Counted from the stretch's first letter, positions 25,356 to 34,604 are shown. The stretch is DNA of 64,000 nucleotides from Gemmatimonadaceae bacterium (GCA_025934775.1 JAICWO010000013.1:62001-126000); one strand, 5' to 3'. Numbers and translations are program-made. The notes: generated from the sequence alone by a model not told the origin.

Positions 25356-25930
25356 TGCTGAACCTGACGCTCGACCCCGCATCGACCGCACTGGTCGTCA
25401 TCGACCTTCAGAAGGGCATCGCGTCGATGCCGACCGTTCCAATGGACCCATCGGAGGTCGTGCAGCACGCCGCGGTGATGGCGGACGCGTTCCGCGCGCG
25501 CGGCAGCCTCGTAGTGCTCGTGCGCGTGGATCCCGGGCCGGGCGGCGTGCTCTTCCCTCGCCCGATCACCGACATCGAACGTCCGCCAATGAAGCCGGCG
25601 CCCGGCTGGAGCGAGATCTTACCGGAGCTCGGCCCCAAGGACGGCGATGTGGTCATCACCAAGCACCAACCCGGCGCGTTCTACGGCACCGACCTCGAGC
25701 CGCAACTGCGCCGGCGGAAGATCGACACCATCGTGATCTGCGGGATCGCGACGAACATCGGCGTCGAGGCGACGGCGCGCGTCGCGTTCGAGTACGGATT
25801 CAATCTGGTGTTCGTGCGCGACGCGATGGCCGCTCGCGACGTCGACCTGCACGAGATGGCGATCACGAAATTCTTCCCGACGATCGGCCGCGTCCGGACG
25901 ATCGATCAGGTGGTCGCGGCGCTCGGCTGA
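25355..25930 (+). CDS. Isochorismatase-fold hydrolase with Gly at the catalytic Cys position
   Basis: The 191-residue protein has the cysteine-hydrolase fold. The acid D17 (VVIDLQKG) and lysine K103 (VITKHQPGAF) are present. In the nucleophile loop GIATNIGVEATAR the usual cysteine is G136. Loss of that cysteine is known from true isochorismatases, which use Asp/Lys only, and from other YecD-like members. Amidase activity on nicotinamide-type substrates is therefore unlikely. The ATG lies within the stop of the upstream FMN oxidase gene, suggesting a joint metabolic role. No siderophore or phenazine genes are near, so classical isochorismate chemistry is not supported. Confidence 0.83.
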   Translation: MLNLTLDPASTALVVIDLQKGIASMPTVPMDPSEVVQHAAVMADAFRARGSLVVLVRVDPGPGGVLFPRPITDIERPPMKPAPGWSEILPELGPKDGDVVITKHQPGAFYGTDLEPQLRRRKIDTIVICGIATNIGVEATARVAFEYGFNLVFVRDAMAARDVDLHEMAITKFFPTIGRVRTIDQVVAALG

Positions 25931-25951
25931 GCGCCGCGACGTCGCGCGACG

Positions 25952-28900
25952 TCACGGCACCGCGGTCCCGCCGTCGAGGCGATGCTCGCGCCCGCGAATC
26001 GCCACGAGGAGCGTCGGCACCACGAACAACGTGATCGGCGTCGAGAGCGCGAGTCCGCCGATCACCGCGAGCGCGAGCGGCTTCTGCAGCTCGCTGCCGG
26101 CGCCAAGGCCCAGGGCGAGCGGCATGAGGCCAAAGAGCGTGCAGAGCGTCGTCATCAGAATCGGGCGCAGCCGGATGCGGCCGGCGCGCCGCAACGCCTC
26201 GGCGAGCGTGAGCGCTTCGGTCCGCATGAGAATTCTCGTGAAGTCGAGCAGGATGATGCCGTTCTTCACGATGAGGCCGACGAGCAGGATGAGCCCCATG
26301 AACGACGACACGTTGAGCGGCGTGCCGGTGATGAGCAGCAGCACCATCGCGCCGACGAACGAGAGCGGCGCCGCGAGCAGCACCACGATCGGCTCGACGA
26401 AGCTCTGGAACTGGATCACCATCACCGCGATCACGCTCAGAATCGCGAGCGCGAGCACGAGGAGGAGCGCCTTGAACGCGGACTGCTGACTGGCGTACTG
26501 GCCGGCGAGCTCCAGGCGAATCCCCGCCGGCGGCGGATTCTGCGCCAGGATCGGCTTGATGTCGTTGACGATCGCGCCGAGTGAGCGTCCGCTAATATCA
26601 GACGTCATATCGATCATCTGCTGCTGATTCTCCCGCAGCAGCTCGGAGCGGCCGGACTGGCGCTCGAACGTGGCGAGCGCGCCGAGGGGCACGGCGACGT
26701 GCGTCTGCGGCGAGACGATCGGCAGCGACGCGAGCAGCGCCGGGTCGAAGCGCACGGAATCGGGGGCGCGGACGCGGATGCCGATCGAGCGATCGGAGAG
26801 CCGCACCTGGCCGGCGTCGACGCCGAGGAGCGCGCCGGCGGCCTCGTTGCTCACCTGGAGCGGCGTGAGACCGATACGGTTCGCCTCCGCCTCGTTCACC
26901 GTCATCGCCATCTCGGCGGTCGGCTCGGCGACGCCGTTGTACAGATCCTCGACGCCGTCCACCTTGGAGATCTTGTCCCCGAGCTTGGCGCCGTACGCCT
27001 CGAGCGCATCGAGGTCGGCGCCGAAGAGCTTGATCTCGATCGGGTTCGTCGCGCCCGCGAGGTCATTGAGCTCGTCCGAGATGATCTGCACGAATTCCAC
27101 GCGGAGGCGCGGCACGGCGCGCGCGACCTTCGTCCGCACGTCGTCGATGACCTGGAACGAGCTGCGACCGCGCTCGCTCTGCGGCTTGAGGCGCACCGTG
27201 ATGTCGCCGGTGTTCTGCTCCGTCGCGAACAGGCCGAGCTCGGCGCCGGTCCGGCGCGAGATGCCCGAGACTTCGGGCGTCGCGAGCAGAATCTGCTCCA
27301 CCTGATGCACCATCGCATCGGTCTCGTCGAGCGCGGTGCCGCCCGGGCTCACGTAGTCGAGCACGAACGCGCCCTCGTCCATGTCGGGCAGGAATCCCGT
27401 GCCCACGTACCGGTGCGCCAGATACCCCGCCGCGGCGAGGACGAGGCATATCACTATGGTGATTCTAGTATGCTGAAGCGTCTTGCCGAGCGCGCGCTCG
27501 TAGTAATCGGAGATGGCATCCACGGCGCGGCCGATGCGCGCCAGCACGCCCGTGGGCCGCGGAGCCGCCGCGTGATCGCCCGCCGCCGCCGACTGCGGCT
27601 CCTCTGCGTCCGCACCGGTCAGGTACTGCTCGCTCAACAGCGGGATGATGGTCAGCGCGAGCAGCAGCGAGATCAGCACCGCGATGGTGAGCGTGATCGA
27701 GAGCGCGTGGAAGAACTGCCCTTCCACGCCCGTGAGCAGTCCGAGGGGCAGGAAGACGACGACAGTGGTGATCGTCGACGTCGTCACGGGCCAGATCAGC
27801 TCCTGCACCGCCTCGCGGATCGCGATCTCGCGCAGCGGATTGAGGTGCAGGTGGCGGACGATGTTCTCCGTTACCACGACGGCGTCGTCGATCACGAGGC
27901 CGATCGCGATCGCCATCGCGCCCAGCGTCATCAGGTTGAACGTCTGCCCCATGAGCGACATCACGGCGACCGTGATCGCCATCGTCAGCGGGATCGACGA
28001 CGCGCTGATCGCCGTGATCCGCCCATGCCGCAGGAAGAGCAGCAGGATGATGACCGCGAGCACGGCGCCGATCAGCATGGCGTCGCGCACCGACTTCACC
28101 GCATCGCGGACGAGCGCGGCCTGATCGTAGACGGGCTCGAGCTTCACACCCGGCGGCAACGTCTTCGCGATGCTCGCCGCGATCCCGGCGACGCTGTCCG
28201 CGATCGCGAGCGTGTTCCCGCCGATCTGGCGCGTGATGTTGATCAGCGCCGCCGGCCGGCCATCGCCGGCCACGATGCGCGTGTTGTCCTCGGTGCCGGA
28301 GACGACCGTCGCGAGATCGCTCACACGCAGCCCGTGGCCGACGACGAGATTCGCGACATCATCGAGCGACTTGGCCTCGGACGTCGTGACGATCAGGTAC
28401 TGGCGATAATCCGACGGCATGCGCCCGACGGCACTCACCGTCGCGGACTGCTCGATCGCGGTCGCGAGGTCGTCGAACGTCATGTTCTGTCCGGCGAGCC
28501 GCGTCGGATCGGCGATCACCTCGATCTCGCGGATGTTGCTCGCCATCACGTCCACCCGCCCCACACCCGGCACGCGCGAGATCAACGGCCGGATCTGGTA
28601 CTGGGCGATGTCGTAAAGCGTGGGCGGATCGCCGCCCTCGAGATTGTATTGGAGAATTGGAAAGACGGACGGCGTCAGCCGCTCCACCTCGACGTCGAGT
28701 CCGGCGGGCAGGTCGCCGCGCACCTGATTCACCTGGGCGCGCATCTGCTCGAGCGCGTACTGCATGTCGGTGCCCGGCGCGAACGTCACGTTCACTTCGC
28801 TCCCGCCGCGAATCGACCGCGAGTTCACGCGAATCACGCCCGGCACCACGCTCACCGCCTCTTCGATCGGACGCGTGATCGAGAACAGCACCTGGCGCGC

Positions 28901-29077
28901 GCCGAGCGCGGAGCCCTCGGTCACCGCCGTGATACGCGAGAAATTGAGCTCGGGATAGATCGACGACGGGAGTTGCAGCGCCGCCCAGATCCCGGCGACG
29001 CTCAGCAGCGCGACGGCCAGATAGACGAAGCGACGTTGCTGCGCGAGGACGGCCCACAGCGAGCGCTTTTCGCTCAC
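25952..29077 (-). CDS. RND efflux pump inner-membrane transporter (AcrB/CusA superfamily)
   Basis: This is a proton-driven trimeric pump of 1041 residues that takes substrates from periplasm or membrane to a TolC channel. The family layout is complete: an N-terminal helix (about 18-36), a periplasmic porter/docking half, a helix bundle including GLVIDDAVVVTENIVRHL with the two proton-relay aspartates in helix 4, a second periplasmic half and a second helix bundle (ending about 1020). The DD motif fits HAE-type multidrug or organic-solvent pumps better than metal pumps of the CusA type. It starts at GTG 29077, overlapping the adaptor stop (GTGA). It is the last gene of the operon; only 21 bases separate it from the convergent isochorismatase-fold gene. 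Confidence 0.92.
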   Translation of the reverse strand: MSEKRSLWAVLAQQRRFVYLAVALLSVAGIWAALQLPSSIYPELNFSRITAVTEGSALGARQVLFSITRPIEEAVSVVPGVIRVNSRSIRGGSEVNVTFAPGTDMQYALEQMRAQVNQVRGDLPAGLDVEVERLTPSVFPILQYNLEGGDPPTLYDIAQYQIRPLISRVPGVGRVDVMASNIREIEVIADPTRLAGQNMTFDDLATAIEQSATVSAVGRMPSDYRQYLIVTTSEAKSLDDVANLVVGHGLRVSDLATVVSGTEDNTRIVAGDGRPAALINITRQIGGNTLAIADSVAGIAASIAKTLPPGVKLEPVYDQAALVRDAVKSVRDAMLIGAVLAVIILLLFLRHGRITAISASSIPLTMAITVAVMSLMGQTFNLMTLGAMAIAIGLVIDDAVVVTENIVRHLHLNPLREIAIREAVQELIWPVTTSTITTVVVFLPLGLLTGVEGQFFHALSITLTIAVLISLLLALTIIPLLSEQYLTGADAEEPQSAAAGDHAAAPRPTGVLARIGRAVDAISDYYERALGKTLQHTRITIVICLVLAAAGYLAHRYVGTGFLPDMDEGAFVLDYVSPGGTALDETDAMVHQVEQILLATPEVSGISRRTGAELGLFATEQNTGDITVRLKPQSERGRSSFQVIDDVRTKVARAVPRLRVEFVQIISDELNDLAGATNPIEIKLFGADLDALEAYGAKLGDKISKVDGVEDLYNGVAEPTAEMAMTVNEAEANRIGLTPLQVSNEAAGALLGVDAGQVRLSDRSIGIRVRAPDSVRFDPALLASLPIVSPQTHVAVPLGALATFERQSGRSELLRENQQQMIDMTSDISGRSLGAIVNDIKPILAQNPPPAGIRLELAGQYASQQSAFKALLLVLALAILSVIAVMVIQFQSFVEPIVVLLAAPLSFVGAMVLLLITGTPLNVSSFMGLILLVGLIVKNGIILLDFTRILMRTEALTLAEALRRAGRIRLRPILMTTLCTLFGLMPLALGLGAGSELQKPLALAVIGGLALSTPITLFVVPTLLVAIRGREHRLDGGTAVP

Positions 29078-30195
29078 GGCTTCTCCGCCTTGTCGCTATC
29101 CGGCTTCGCGGCGCCTTTCTCCGTGCTGTCCGCCGCGGACTCGAGCGGCGCGACCTTCGCGCTGTCCTGCATGCCGTACGCGCCGGTCGTCACGATCCGC
29201 TCACCGGCTTTGAGACCGCTCGTGATCTCGTCCTGTCCGTTCGCGCGGCCGCCGAGCGTGACGGGCCGCGCGTGCGCGATCCCCTTCTCGTCGACCACGA
29301 ACACCTTGAACTCCGTGCCTTCGGGCACTACCGCGTCGGCGGGCACCACGATCGCGTTCGGAACCGTGCTCACCGCGATCGCGCCGTACACCGTCTCGCC
29401 AATGCGCAGCGGACGGCGCGCGGTCGGCACCTGCACGCGCACCGCGACGCTGCGCGTCGCCGTGTCGACGGTGCCGGAGATGTCGCTCACCGTGCCGACG
29501 CCGAGCGGCTCGCCGGACGCCGACTGGCCGGCGCTCAGCATCACCTTCATTCCGGATTGCACGCGCGCGGCTTCCGTCGGCGTGACGCTGAGCAGCACGT
29601 CCAGCGCGCGTGTGTCCGAGACTTCCACGAGCGGCTGCGCCGGATCGACCGAGGCGCCAAGCGTCGCGGACATTCGCGTGACGACGCCGGCGATCGGCGA
29701 CTTGAGCACGGACAGCTCTTCGGCGCGGTGCGCGTCGAGGGCGTCGGCCCGCGCTTTCGCGACGTCCGCCGCGGCTTGCTCGGCGTCCTTGCGCGGCGCG
29801 ATGCCTTCGTTGGCGAGCCGCTGCTCGCGATCGGCCGCGCGCTCCGCGGCGCTCAACGCCGCGTCGGCCGCCTGCGTCGCGGCGCGGAACGACGCCTGAT
29901 CGAGCTCGATGAGCGCCTGCCCCGCTTGCACCGTCTGCCCGGTCGTGACGAACACCTGGCCGACGCGGGCGGATGCCGGCGCGCTCAACGTCGCGACATG
30001 TCCGGCGCGCGGGACCACGGTGCCGATCGCGCCCATGCTCTCGGTGAACGCCTGCGGCGTCACGACGATGGTCTGCGCGGGAACGACCGCCTGCACCGCC
30101 GCGTCCTCGTCGCCGCCGCTCTTGTGGCACGCGCCGGCGACGAGAGCGATCGCGAGCCCGCACACGCCGGCGCGCCACTGCATGGTTCGTCTCAT
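29074..30195 (-). CDS. RND efflux periplasmic adaptor lipoprotein
   Basis: This is the membrane-fusion protein that links the RND pump and TolC. The 373-residue protein has a signal peptide with lipobox ending at the cysteine of LVAGAC. The domains are in order: lipoyl half (AGHVATLSAPASARV), alpha-hairpin (about 95-160, Ala/Asp/Glu-rich), second lipoyl half (LKSPIAGVVTRM), beta-barrel and membrane-proximal domain. The C-terminal tail is Lys/Asp/Ser-rich. The ATG at 30195 overlaps the tolC stop (ATGA), which fixes the start. The long upstream frame is antisense or out of frame. Confidence 0.9.
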   Translation of the reverse strand: MRRTMQWRAGVCGLAIALVAGACHKSGGDEDAAVQAVVPAQTIVVTPQAFTESMGAIGTVVPRAGHVATLSAPASARVGQVFVTTGQTVQAGQALIELDQASFRAATQAADAALSAAERAADREQRLANEGIAPRKDAEQAAADVAKARADALDAHRAEELSVLKSPIAGVVTRMSATLGASVDPAQPLVEVSDTRALDVLLSVTPTEAARVQSGMKVMLSAGQSASGEPLGVGTVSDISGTVDTATRSVAVRVQVPTARRPLRIGETVYGAIAVSTVPNAIVVPADAVVPEGTEFKVFVVDEKGIAHARPVTLGGRANGQDEITSGLKAGERIVTTGAYGMQDSAKVAPLESAADSTEKGAAKPDSDKAEKP

Positions 30196-31400
30196 GGCTG
30201 TGATGTCGTCGATGGAGTGAGCGCGAGGACACGCAATTCCGCGGTGGCAATCCACGCGCTCGCGAGATCGTTGATGTACTGTGCCATCACTTCGCGCGCG
30301 TTCCGCTGTGCCTCGAGCACGTTGGGAAGCGATGACGCGCCCTCGCGATACGCGGTGAGCGACATGCTCGCGACGCGTTCGGCGCTCGCGACGACCGCGC
30401 GGTCGCGCGTGACGCGCGCGATCGCGTTCTCGCGCTCGCGAGTGGAGTGCGCGATCTCGTTGCGCGCTTCGACGTGCGCCAGCGTGAGCTCCGCGCTCGC
30501 GCGCAGCCGTTCGGCTTCCGCCTCGGCGATCGCGCCGCGGTTGCGGTCGAACACGGGCAAGCCGATTCCGACGCCGAACGTCGGCAGCAATCCCTTCTCG
30601 TCCGGCGCGCCGTGCTCGATGCCCGCCGAGATCGAGGGCGCCGGCCAGACGGAGCGACGCTGGAGTTGCACCGCCGCCGCCGCGGACTGGAGCGAGAGAT
30701 CTGCCGCGGCTTCGTTGAGCGTCTTTGCGCCGGGCGCCGGCACGTCCGGCGGTGCGCCGAGCGAATCGGTCGCGCTGATCTCGAGCCGCTCCGAGGTGAG
30801 GCCGAGCACCGCTTGCAGATCGAGCAGCGACGAGATCCACTCGAGCGAGTCGGCGGCGGCGGCGTTCGCCTGCTGCCCGGCATTCACGCGCGCGAGCTCC
30901 ACATCGAGATCGCTCGCGTCACCCGCATCGCGCTGGCGCTCGACCATGTGCAGCAGACTGTCGGCGTCGAGCGCGGTGCGGTGCGAGAGGCCGAGGCGTT
31001 CGCGCGCGGCGATCGCTTTCGTGTACGTGGTATCGGCGTCGAGGCCGATCGTGGCGCGCGCGAATGCGTAGCGCAGCAGCGCCGCGTTCAGCCCGAGCCG
31101 CGCCGACTGCGTGCGCAAATTCCGCAACCAGGGGAAGTCGAGCGGAATGTCGGCGATCTCGTGGTAGTGCGGCGCGTCCTTGCTGTACGTGAGATTGAGC
31201 GTCGGATTCGGGAACGCGCGGGCGGTGATCAGGGCGGCGTTGGCGACCGCGGTGTCGGCGCGGGCGACGCCGAGCCGTGCCCCGCGGTCGAGCGCGGCCT
31301 GCACGGCGTCGGCGCGCGTGTACGGCGTCTGCGCGAGGATCGACGCAGGAGCGCACAGCACGGCCGCAACACAGAGGAATCGATTGACGCGACCCTTCAT
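30192..31400 (-). CDS. TolC-family outer-membrane efflux channel
   Basis: The 402-residue outer-membrane factor forms the exit duct of the tripartite pump. It has a signal peptide (about 1-23, cleavage after ILA). Two repeats of the OEP type follow, each with long Ala/Glu/Arg-rich helices for the periplasmic tunnel; the conserved FPNPTL block lies in the first half. A GAGG sequence precedes ATG 31400. It lies 48 bases after the histidine kinase gene and directly before the adaptor, so sensor, channel, adaptor and pump are probably one transcription unit. A TGACAGGT half-site (31451-31444) lies in the short gap before it. Confidence 0.9.
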   Translation of the reverse strand: MKGRVNRFLCVAAVLCAPASILAQTPYTRADAVQAALDRGARLGVARADTAVANAALITARAFPNPTLNLTYSKDAPHYHEIADIPLDFPWLRNLRTQSARLGLNAALLRYAFARATIGLDADTTYTKAIAARERLGLSHRTALDADSLLHMVERQRDAGDASDLDVELARVNAGQQANAAAADSLEWISSLLDLQAVLGLTSERLEISATDSLGAPPDVPAPGAKTLNEAAADLSLQSAAAAVQLQRRSVWPAPSISAGIEHGAPDEKGLLPTFGVGIGLPVFDRNRGAIAEAEAERLRASAELTLAHVEARNEIAHSTRERENAIARVTRDRAVVASAERVASMSLTAYREGASSLPNVLEAQRNAREVMAQYINDLASAWIATAELRVLALTPSTTSQP

Positions 31401-31448
31401 GACCTCGGGGCTGAGATGTAAACCATGAAGGTTAGCCGGTTCGACCTG

Positions 31449-32765
31449 TCAGGAGGATGACACCCGCTCGGCCGACGCGGCTCGGGGGAACTGCACCACT
31501 GCCTGCGTGCCCTGCCCCGGCTGCGACTCGAGGCGAATGGTCGCGCCGTGCTCCCCGGCGATCCATTGCGCGATCGAGAGTCCGAGACCCGCGCCGTCGG
31601 CGGCGCCGTCGCGCGTTCGCGCCTCGTTGCCGCGATAGAAGCGGTCGAACACGTGCGGCAACTGCTCCGCCGGAATGCCGATCCCGGTATCGCTTACGGT
31701 GAGCGTCGCGGCATCGTTGACGCTGCGCACGCCCGCGCGCACCACGCCGTCGGGCCTCGAGAACTTGATCGCGTTGTCGAGCAGAATCATCGCCAGCTCG
31801 CGGAGGAGCCGCGGATCGCCGGTCACTGGCGCCTCCTCGAACGCGTCGACCTCCACGTGCACGCCGCGCGGCGCCGCGATGGCGCGCGCCGCGTCGGCCG
31901 CGTCGAGCATGATGTCGTCGAGGAAGACGCGCGCGCGCTCGATCGGCCGCTGGCCGGCGTCGGCGCGGGCGAGCGTGAGGAGATCGTCGACGATGCGGGC
32001 GACCTGGATCGTCTCGCGCTCGAGGCTCCGCAGCGCGGCGACGTACGACGCGCCGTCGCGCGGCCGCGCCAGCGCCACCTCGGCGCGGCTCCGCATCACG
32101 GCGAGCGGCGTCCTGAGCTCGTGCGCCGCGTCGGCCATGAATCGCCGCATGTACTCGACCGCGCGCTCGACGGGCGCCGTGGACTTGCGCGCGAGCAGGT
32201 AGCCGCCGGCGGCGACGAGCAGGACGGAGACGAGCGCCGCGGCGCCGAAGGCGATGATTAAACTGGTATACTGGTCCTCTAATTCGACTTCGTCGCCGAC
32301 GGCGAGCGCCACCGCGGGCGCCGCGCCGCCGGACGCGAACCGCTCCGCGTGCGCGCGGAGGATACGCTCGCCGTCGACGTGGGTGGCGCTCGCGCTGTCC
32401 CCGGCGCCGGCCCGCGCCGCGAGGGCGCCGAGCCACGGCGGCAGCGCCGCGGCCGTGAGCGACCGGCCCGCCGTGTCCGTCAGGTACAGCCCGCGGCCGG
32501 GGATCCGCAGGATGCGCGCGATCTCGATCGCGTCGCTCGGCCGCCGCGCCGCCTCGATCCGCGCCTCGCGGACCAACTCCCGCGAGGCGTCGCGCAGCGA
32601 GGCGTCGAGCTCGTTGTCGAACCGGCGCGTGATCGCGGCGAACATGCCGATGCCGAGCAGCGCGAGAATGGCGAAGAACGTTCCGGCGTACCAGGCGGTG
32701 AGCCGCAGCCGCAGCCGCGCGAGCGACGGCTGGGCGACGACCGGACGCGCCGGCGCGAGCGTCAT
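31449..32765 (-). CDS. Sensor histidine kinase of the efflux operon
   Basis: This is a membrane-bound OmpR-partner kinase of 438 residues. Membrane helix 1 lies at about 21-45 and helix 2 at about 166-190, flanking a periplasmic sensing domain of about 120 residues. The phosphorylated histidine is in AAHELRTPLAV (near 214). The N-box LLDNAIKFS, DTGIGIP and GAGLGLSIAQW follow. The helix 1-periplasm-helix 2 layout without a clear HAMP but with a short linker resembles the CusS/QseC type. ATG 32765 overlaps the response-regulator stop (ATGA), so the pair is coupled. The adjacent efflux genes suggest it senses the exported toxicant. Confidence 0.92.
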   Translation of the reverse strand: MTLAPARPVVAQPSLARLRLRLTAWYAGTFFAILALLGIGMFAAITRRFDNELDASLRDASRELVREARIEAARRPSDAIEIARILRIPGRGLYLTDTAGRSLTAAALPPWLGALAARAGAGDSASATHVDGERILRAHAERFASGGAAPAVALAVGDEVELEDQYTSLIIAFGAAALVSVLLVAAGGYLLARKSTAPVERAVEYMRRFMADAAHELRTPLAVMRSRAEVALARPRDGASYVAALRSLERETIQVARIVDDLLTLARADAGQRPIERARVFLDDIMLDAADAARAIAAPRGVHVEVDAFEEAPVTGDPRLLRELAMILLDNAIKFSRPDGVVRAGVRSVNDAATLTVSDTGIGIPAEQLPHVFDRFYRGNEARTRDGAADGAGLGLSIAQWIAGEHGATIRLESQPGQGTQAVVQFPRAASAERVSSS

Positions 32766-33430
32766 GCGCCGAGCCGGTAGCCGGCGCCGCGCAGCGTGTG
32801 AATGAGCTTCACGTCGAAGCCGTCATCGATCTTTCGCCGGAGGCGCCGCACGAGCACCTCGAGCACGTTCGTGAACGGATCGTGATTCTCGTCCCACACG
32901 TGCGCCGTGATCGCGGCCCGGTCCACGACGTCGCCGCGATGCAGGAGCAGATACTCGAGCAGCGCGAACTCCTTCGCGGTGAGCTCGATCGCGCGGCCGC
33001 CGCGCCGCACGCGGCGCGTCCGGAGCTCCACCTCCAGATCCTCGACGACGACGAGCTCCGGCATCAACGCGGGGCGGCGCCGCGCGAGCGCGTGGAGCCG
33101 CGCCACCAGCTCGCGCATCGCGAACGGCTTGGTGAGATAATCGTCGGCGCCCGAATCGAGACCGAGCACGCGGTCGTCGAGTGCGTCGCGCGCGGTGAGC
33201 ATCATGACCGGCGTGTCGATCCGCCGATTGCGGAGCGCGCGGCACAGATCGAAGCCGCTGCCGCCGGGCAGCATCACGTCGAGCACGATGACGTCGAACG
33301 CGCCGAGCACCGCGCGCGACTGTCCGCCGCTGAAGCTCGCCTCGTGCACAACCTGAAAGCCCTGTTCGGAAAGCCCGGCGGAGAGGACGAGGCCGAGCTC
33401 GCGATCGTCCTCGACGATCAGTACGCGCAT
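32762..33430 (-). CDS. OmpR/CusR-type response regulator of the efflux operon
   Basis: This is a 222-residue transcription factor: receiver domain 1-115 with acidic pocket D8/D9, phosphoacceptor D51 (VLDVMLPG), the conserved threonine in MMLTA and lysine in LTKPF; and a winged-helix domain (about 125-222) with the recognition helix VLEVLVRRLRRKID and the terminal HTLRGAGYRL block. It is the first gene of the minus-strand efflux operon. The perfect inverted repeat TGACAGGTTCCTGTCA 45 bases upstream of its start (33475-33490) is a likely binding site for itself. Confidence 0.93.
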   Translation of the reverse strand: MRVLIVEDDRELGLVLSAGLSEQGFQVVHEASFSGGQSRAVLGAFDVIVLDVMLPGGSGFDLCRALRNRRIDTPVMMLTARDALDDRVLGLDSGADDYLTKPFAMRELVARLHALARRRPALMPELVVVEDLEVELRTRRVRRGGRAIELTAKEFALLEYLLLHRGDVVDRAAITAHVWDENHDPFTNVLEVLVRRLRRKIDDGFDVKLIHTLRGAGYRLGA

Positions 33431-33474
33431 GCCCCAAGTTTACCGGATTGCGCCGTGCGCGGCGACCAGTCGCG

Positions 33475-33490
33475 TGACAGGTTCCTGTCA
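33475..33490. promoter_or_regulatory. TGACAG-N4-CTGTCA inverted repeat, candidate operator of the response regulator
   Basis: A perfect 16-base inverted repeat lies in the divergent promoter region between the response-regulator gene (minus) and the YncE-like gene (plus). It resembles the TGACA...TGTCA boxes bound by CusR/CopR-like regulators. The half-site TGACAGGT recurs at 31451-31444 before tolC. The position suits autoregulation and possibly control of the divergent gene. Confidence 0.6.
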
Positions 33491-33543
33491 GCTTGCGCAG
33501 CGTATTGTTCTCGCCGTCACGATTCTCCCCGCTTGGAGGTGTC

Positions 33544-34491
33544 ATGGGCCGCATTCGGAGCATCCGCAGCATTTTCTTCGCGGCATCCACGCTCGTCGGG
33601 GCGACCGTCGCCTCCGCGCAGGCGCCGCATTACCACGTCGTCAAGACGATCGAGCTTGGCCACACCCGCGCCGACTACATCATCGTCGACCCGGCCGGCC
33701 GCCGCCTCTACGGTCTCGGCGACAAGGTGATCGACGTCGACCGCGACACGATCGTCGGCACCGTGGAAGGCGGCGGTGGAGGCTACGCGATCGCGCCGGA
33801 CCTGAATCGCGGCCTCGTGCGCAACGGCGTGTACTTCGACCTCAAGACCCTCGCCGTCCTCGGCCACCTCGACGTGAAGGGCGACGGCAGCCGGTACGAT
33901 CCCGTGACGCACCACGCGTTCGTCTGGCGCGATACGGATGGCTGGGTCGTCGACATGAAGACGGGCAAGCTGCTCTCCAAGACGGCCATCGGCGACGGCC
34001 TCGAGACCGGTGTCGTGGACGGCAAGGGGAAGTTCTTCGCGAACGTGGAGGACTCCGGCTTCGTCATCCGCGTCGATACGAGAACGCTCAAGAAGGAGGC
34101 GACCTACAAGGTCCCGAGCTGCGGCCGCGCGCAGGGGCTGTCGATGGACGTCGCCACGCGCCGCCTCTTCATGGCGTGCGACACGGAGATGGTCGTCCTC
34201 AACGCGGACAACGGCAACATCGTTTCGCGCATCAAGGTGCCGAGCCGCGCCGACGAGAATTGCTACGACCCCGGCCTCAAGCTCGCCTTCAACCCGAACC
34301 GCGCCGACAGCACGATGACCGTCGTGCGCGAGGACTCGCCGAACAAGTTTTCGGTGGCCGAGAAGGTCCCGACCGGCGGCGGCGCGCGCACGTGCGCCGA
34401 GGATGAGAAAACGCATAAGGTGTACGTGTTCTACTACACGGGGACGTCGCGGGAGAACATGCAGCTCGTGGCGGCGGTGCTGGCGCCGTAG
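33544..34491 (+). CDS. Secreted YncE-like beta-propeller protein
   Basis: The 315-residue exported protein has a signal peptide (about 1-25, cleavage after ASA). The rest consists of repeated strands with blocks such as DYIIVDPAGRRLYGLG, VIDVDRDTIVGTVEG, VVDGKGKFFANVED and MVVLNADNGNIVSRI, typical of the YncE/YVTN seven-bladed propeller family. Partner and function are unknown. A GGAGG four bases before ATG 33544 fixes the start. It is divergent from the efflux two-component genes and shares the TGACAG palindrome region, so it may be under the same regulator. Confidence 0.8.
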   Translation: MGRIRSIRSIFFAASTLVGATVASAQAPHYHVVKTIELGHTRADYIIVDPAGRRLYGLGDKVIDVDRDTIVGTVEGGGGGYAIAPDLNRGLVRNGVYFDLKTLAVLGHLDVKGDGSRYDPVTHHAFVWRDTDGWVVDMKTGKLLSKTAIGDGLETGVVDGKGKFFANVEDSGFVIRVDTRTLKKEATYKVPSCGRAQGLSMDVATRRLFMACDTEMVVLNADNGNIVSRIKVPSRADENCYDPGLKLAFNPNRADSTMTVVREDSPNKFSVAEKVPTGGGARTCAEDEKTHKVYVFYYTGTSRENMQLVAAVLAP

Positions 34492-34538
34492 TTGGGCGGC
34501 GCCGTTTGGGTCTCGCATCTCGCGTCTCGTTACTCATA

Positions 34539-34604
34539 TCTCGAAACTGGTCTCAGGCGGCAGCGTCGCGATCTCGACGTCGTGGACCGCGACCAGTTTC
34601 GAGA
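34539..34604. terminator. Inverted repeat between convergent genes (14-bp perfect arms)
   Basis: Arms 34539-34552 and 34591-34604 are exact reverse complements separated by 38 bases. The surrounding sequence is made of GTCTCG/CGAGAC words on both sides. It fills the 163-base gap between the YncE-like gene and the convergent PAP2 gene. A bidirectional stop is inferred. Confidence 0.5.

Noticed and set aside
25935-25946. CGCGACGTCGCG palindrome between isochorismatase-fold and RND genes
   Set aside because: Short, fully GC-type palindromes are expected by chance in this composition, and the 21-base gap leaves little context.
26699-29899. 1066-codon open frame on the plus strand
   Set aside because: It runs antisense to the RND transporter and adaptor and has the same Arg/His/Asp-rich, non-protein composition.
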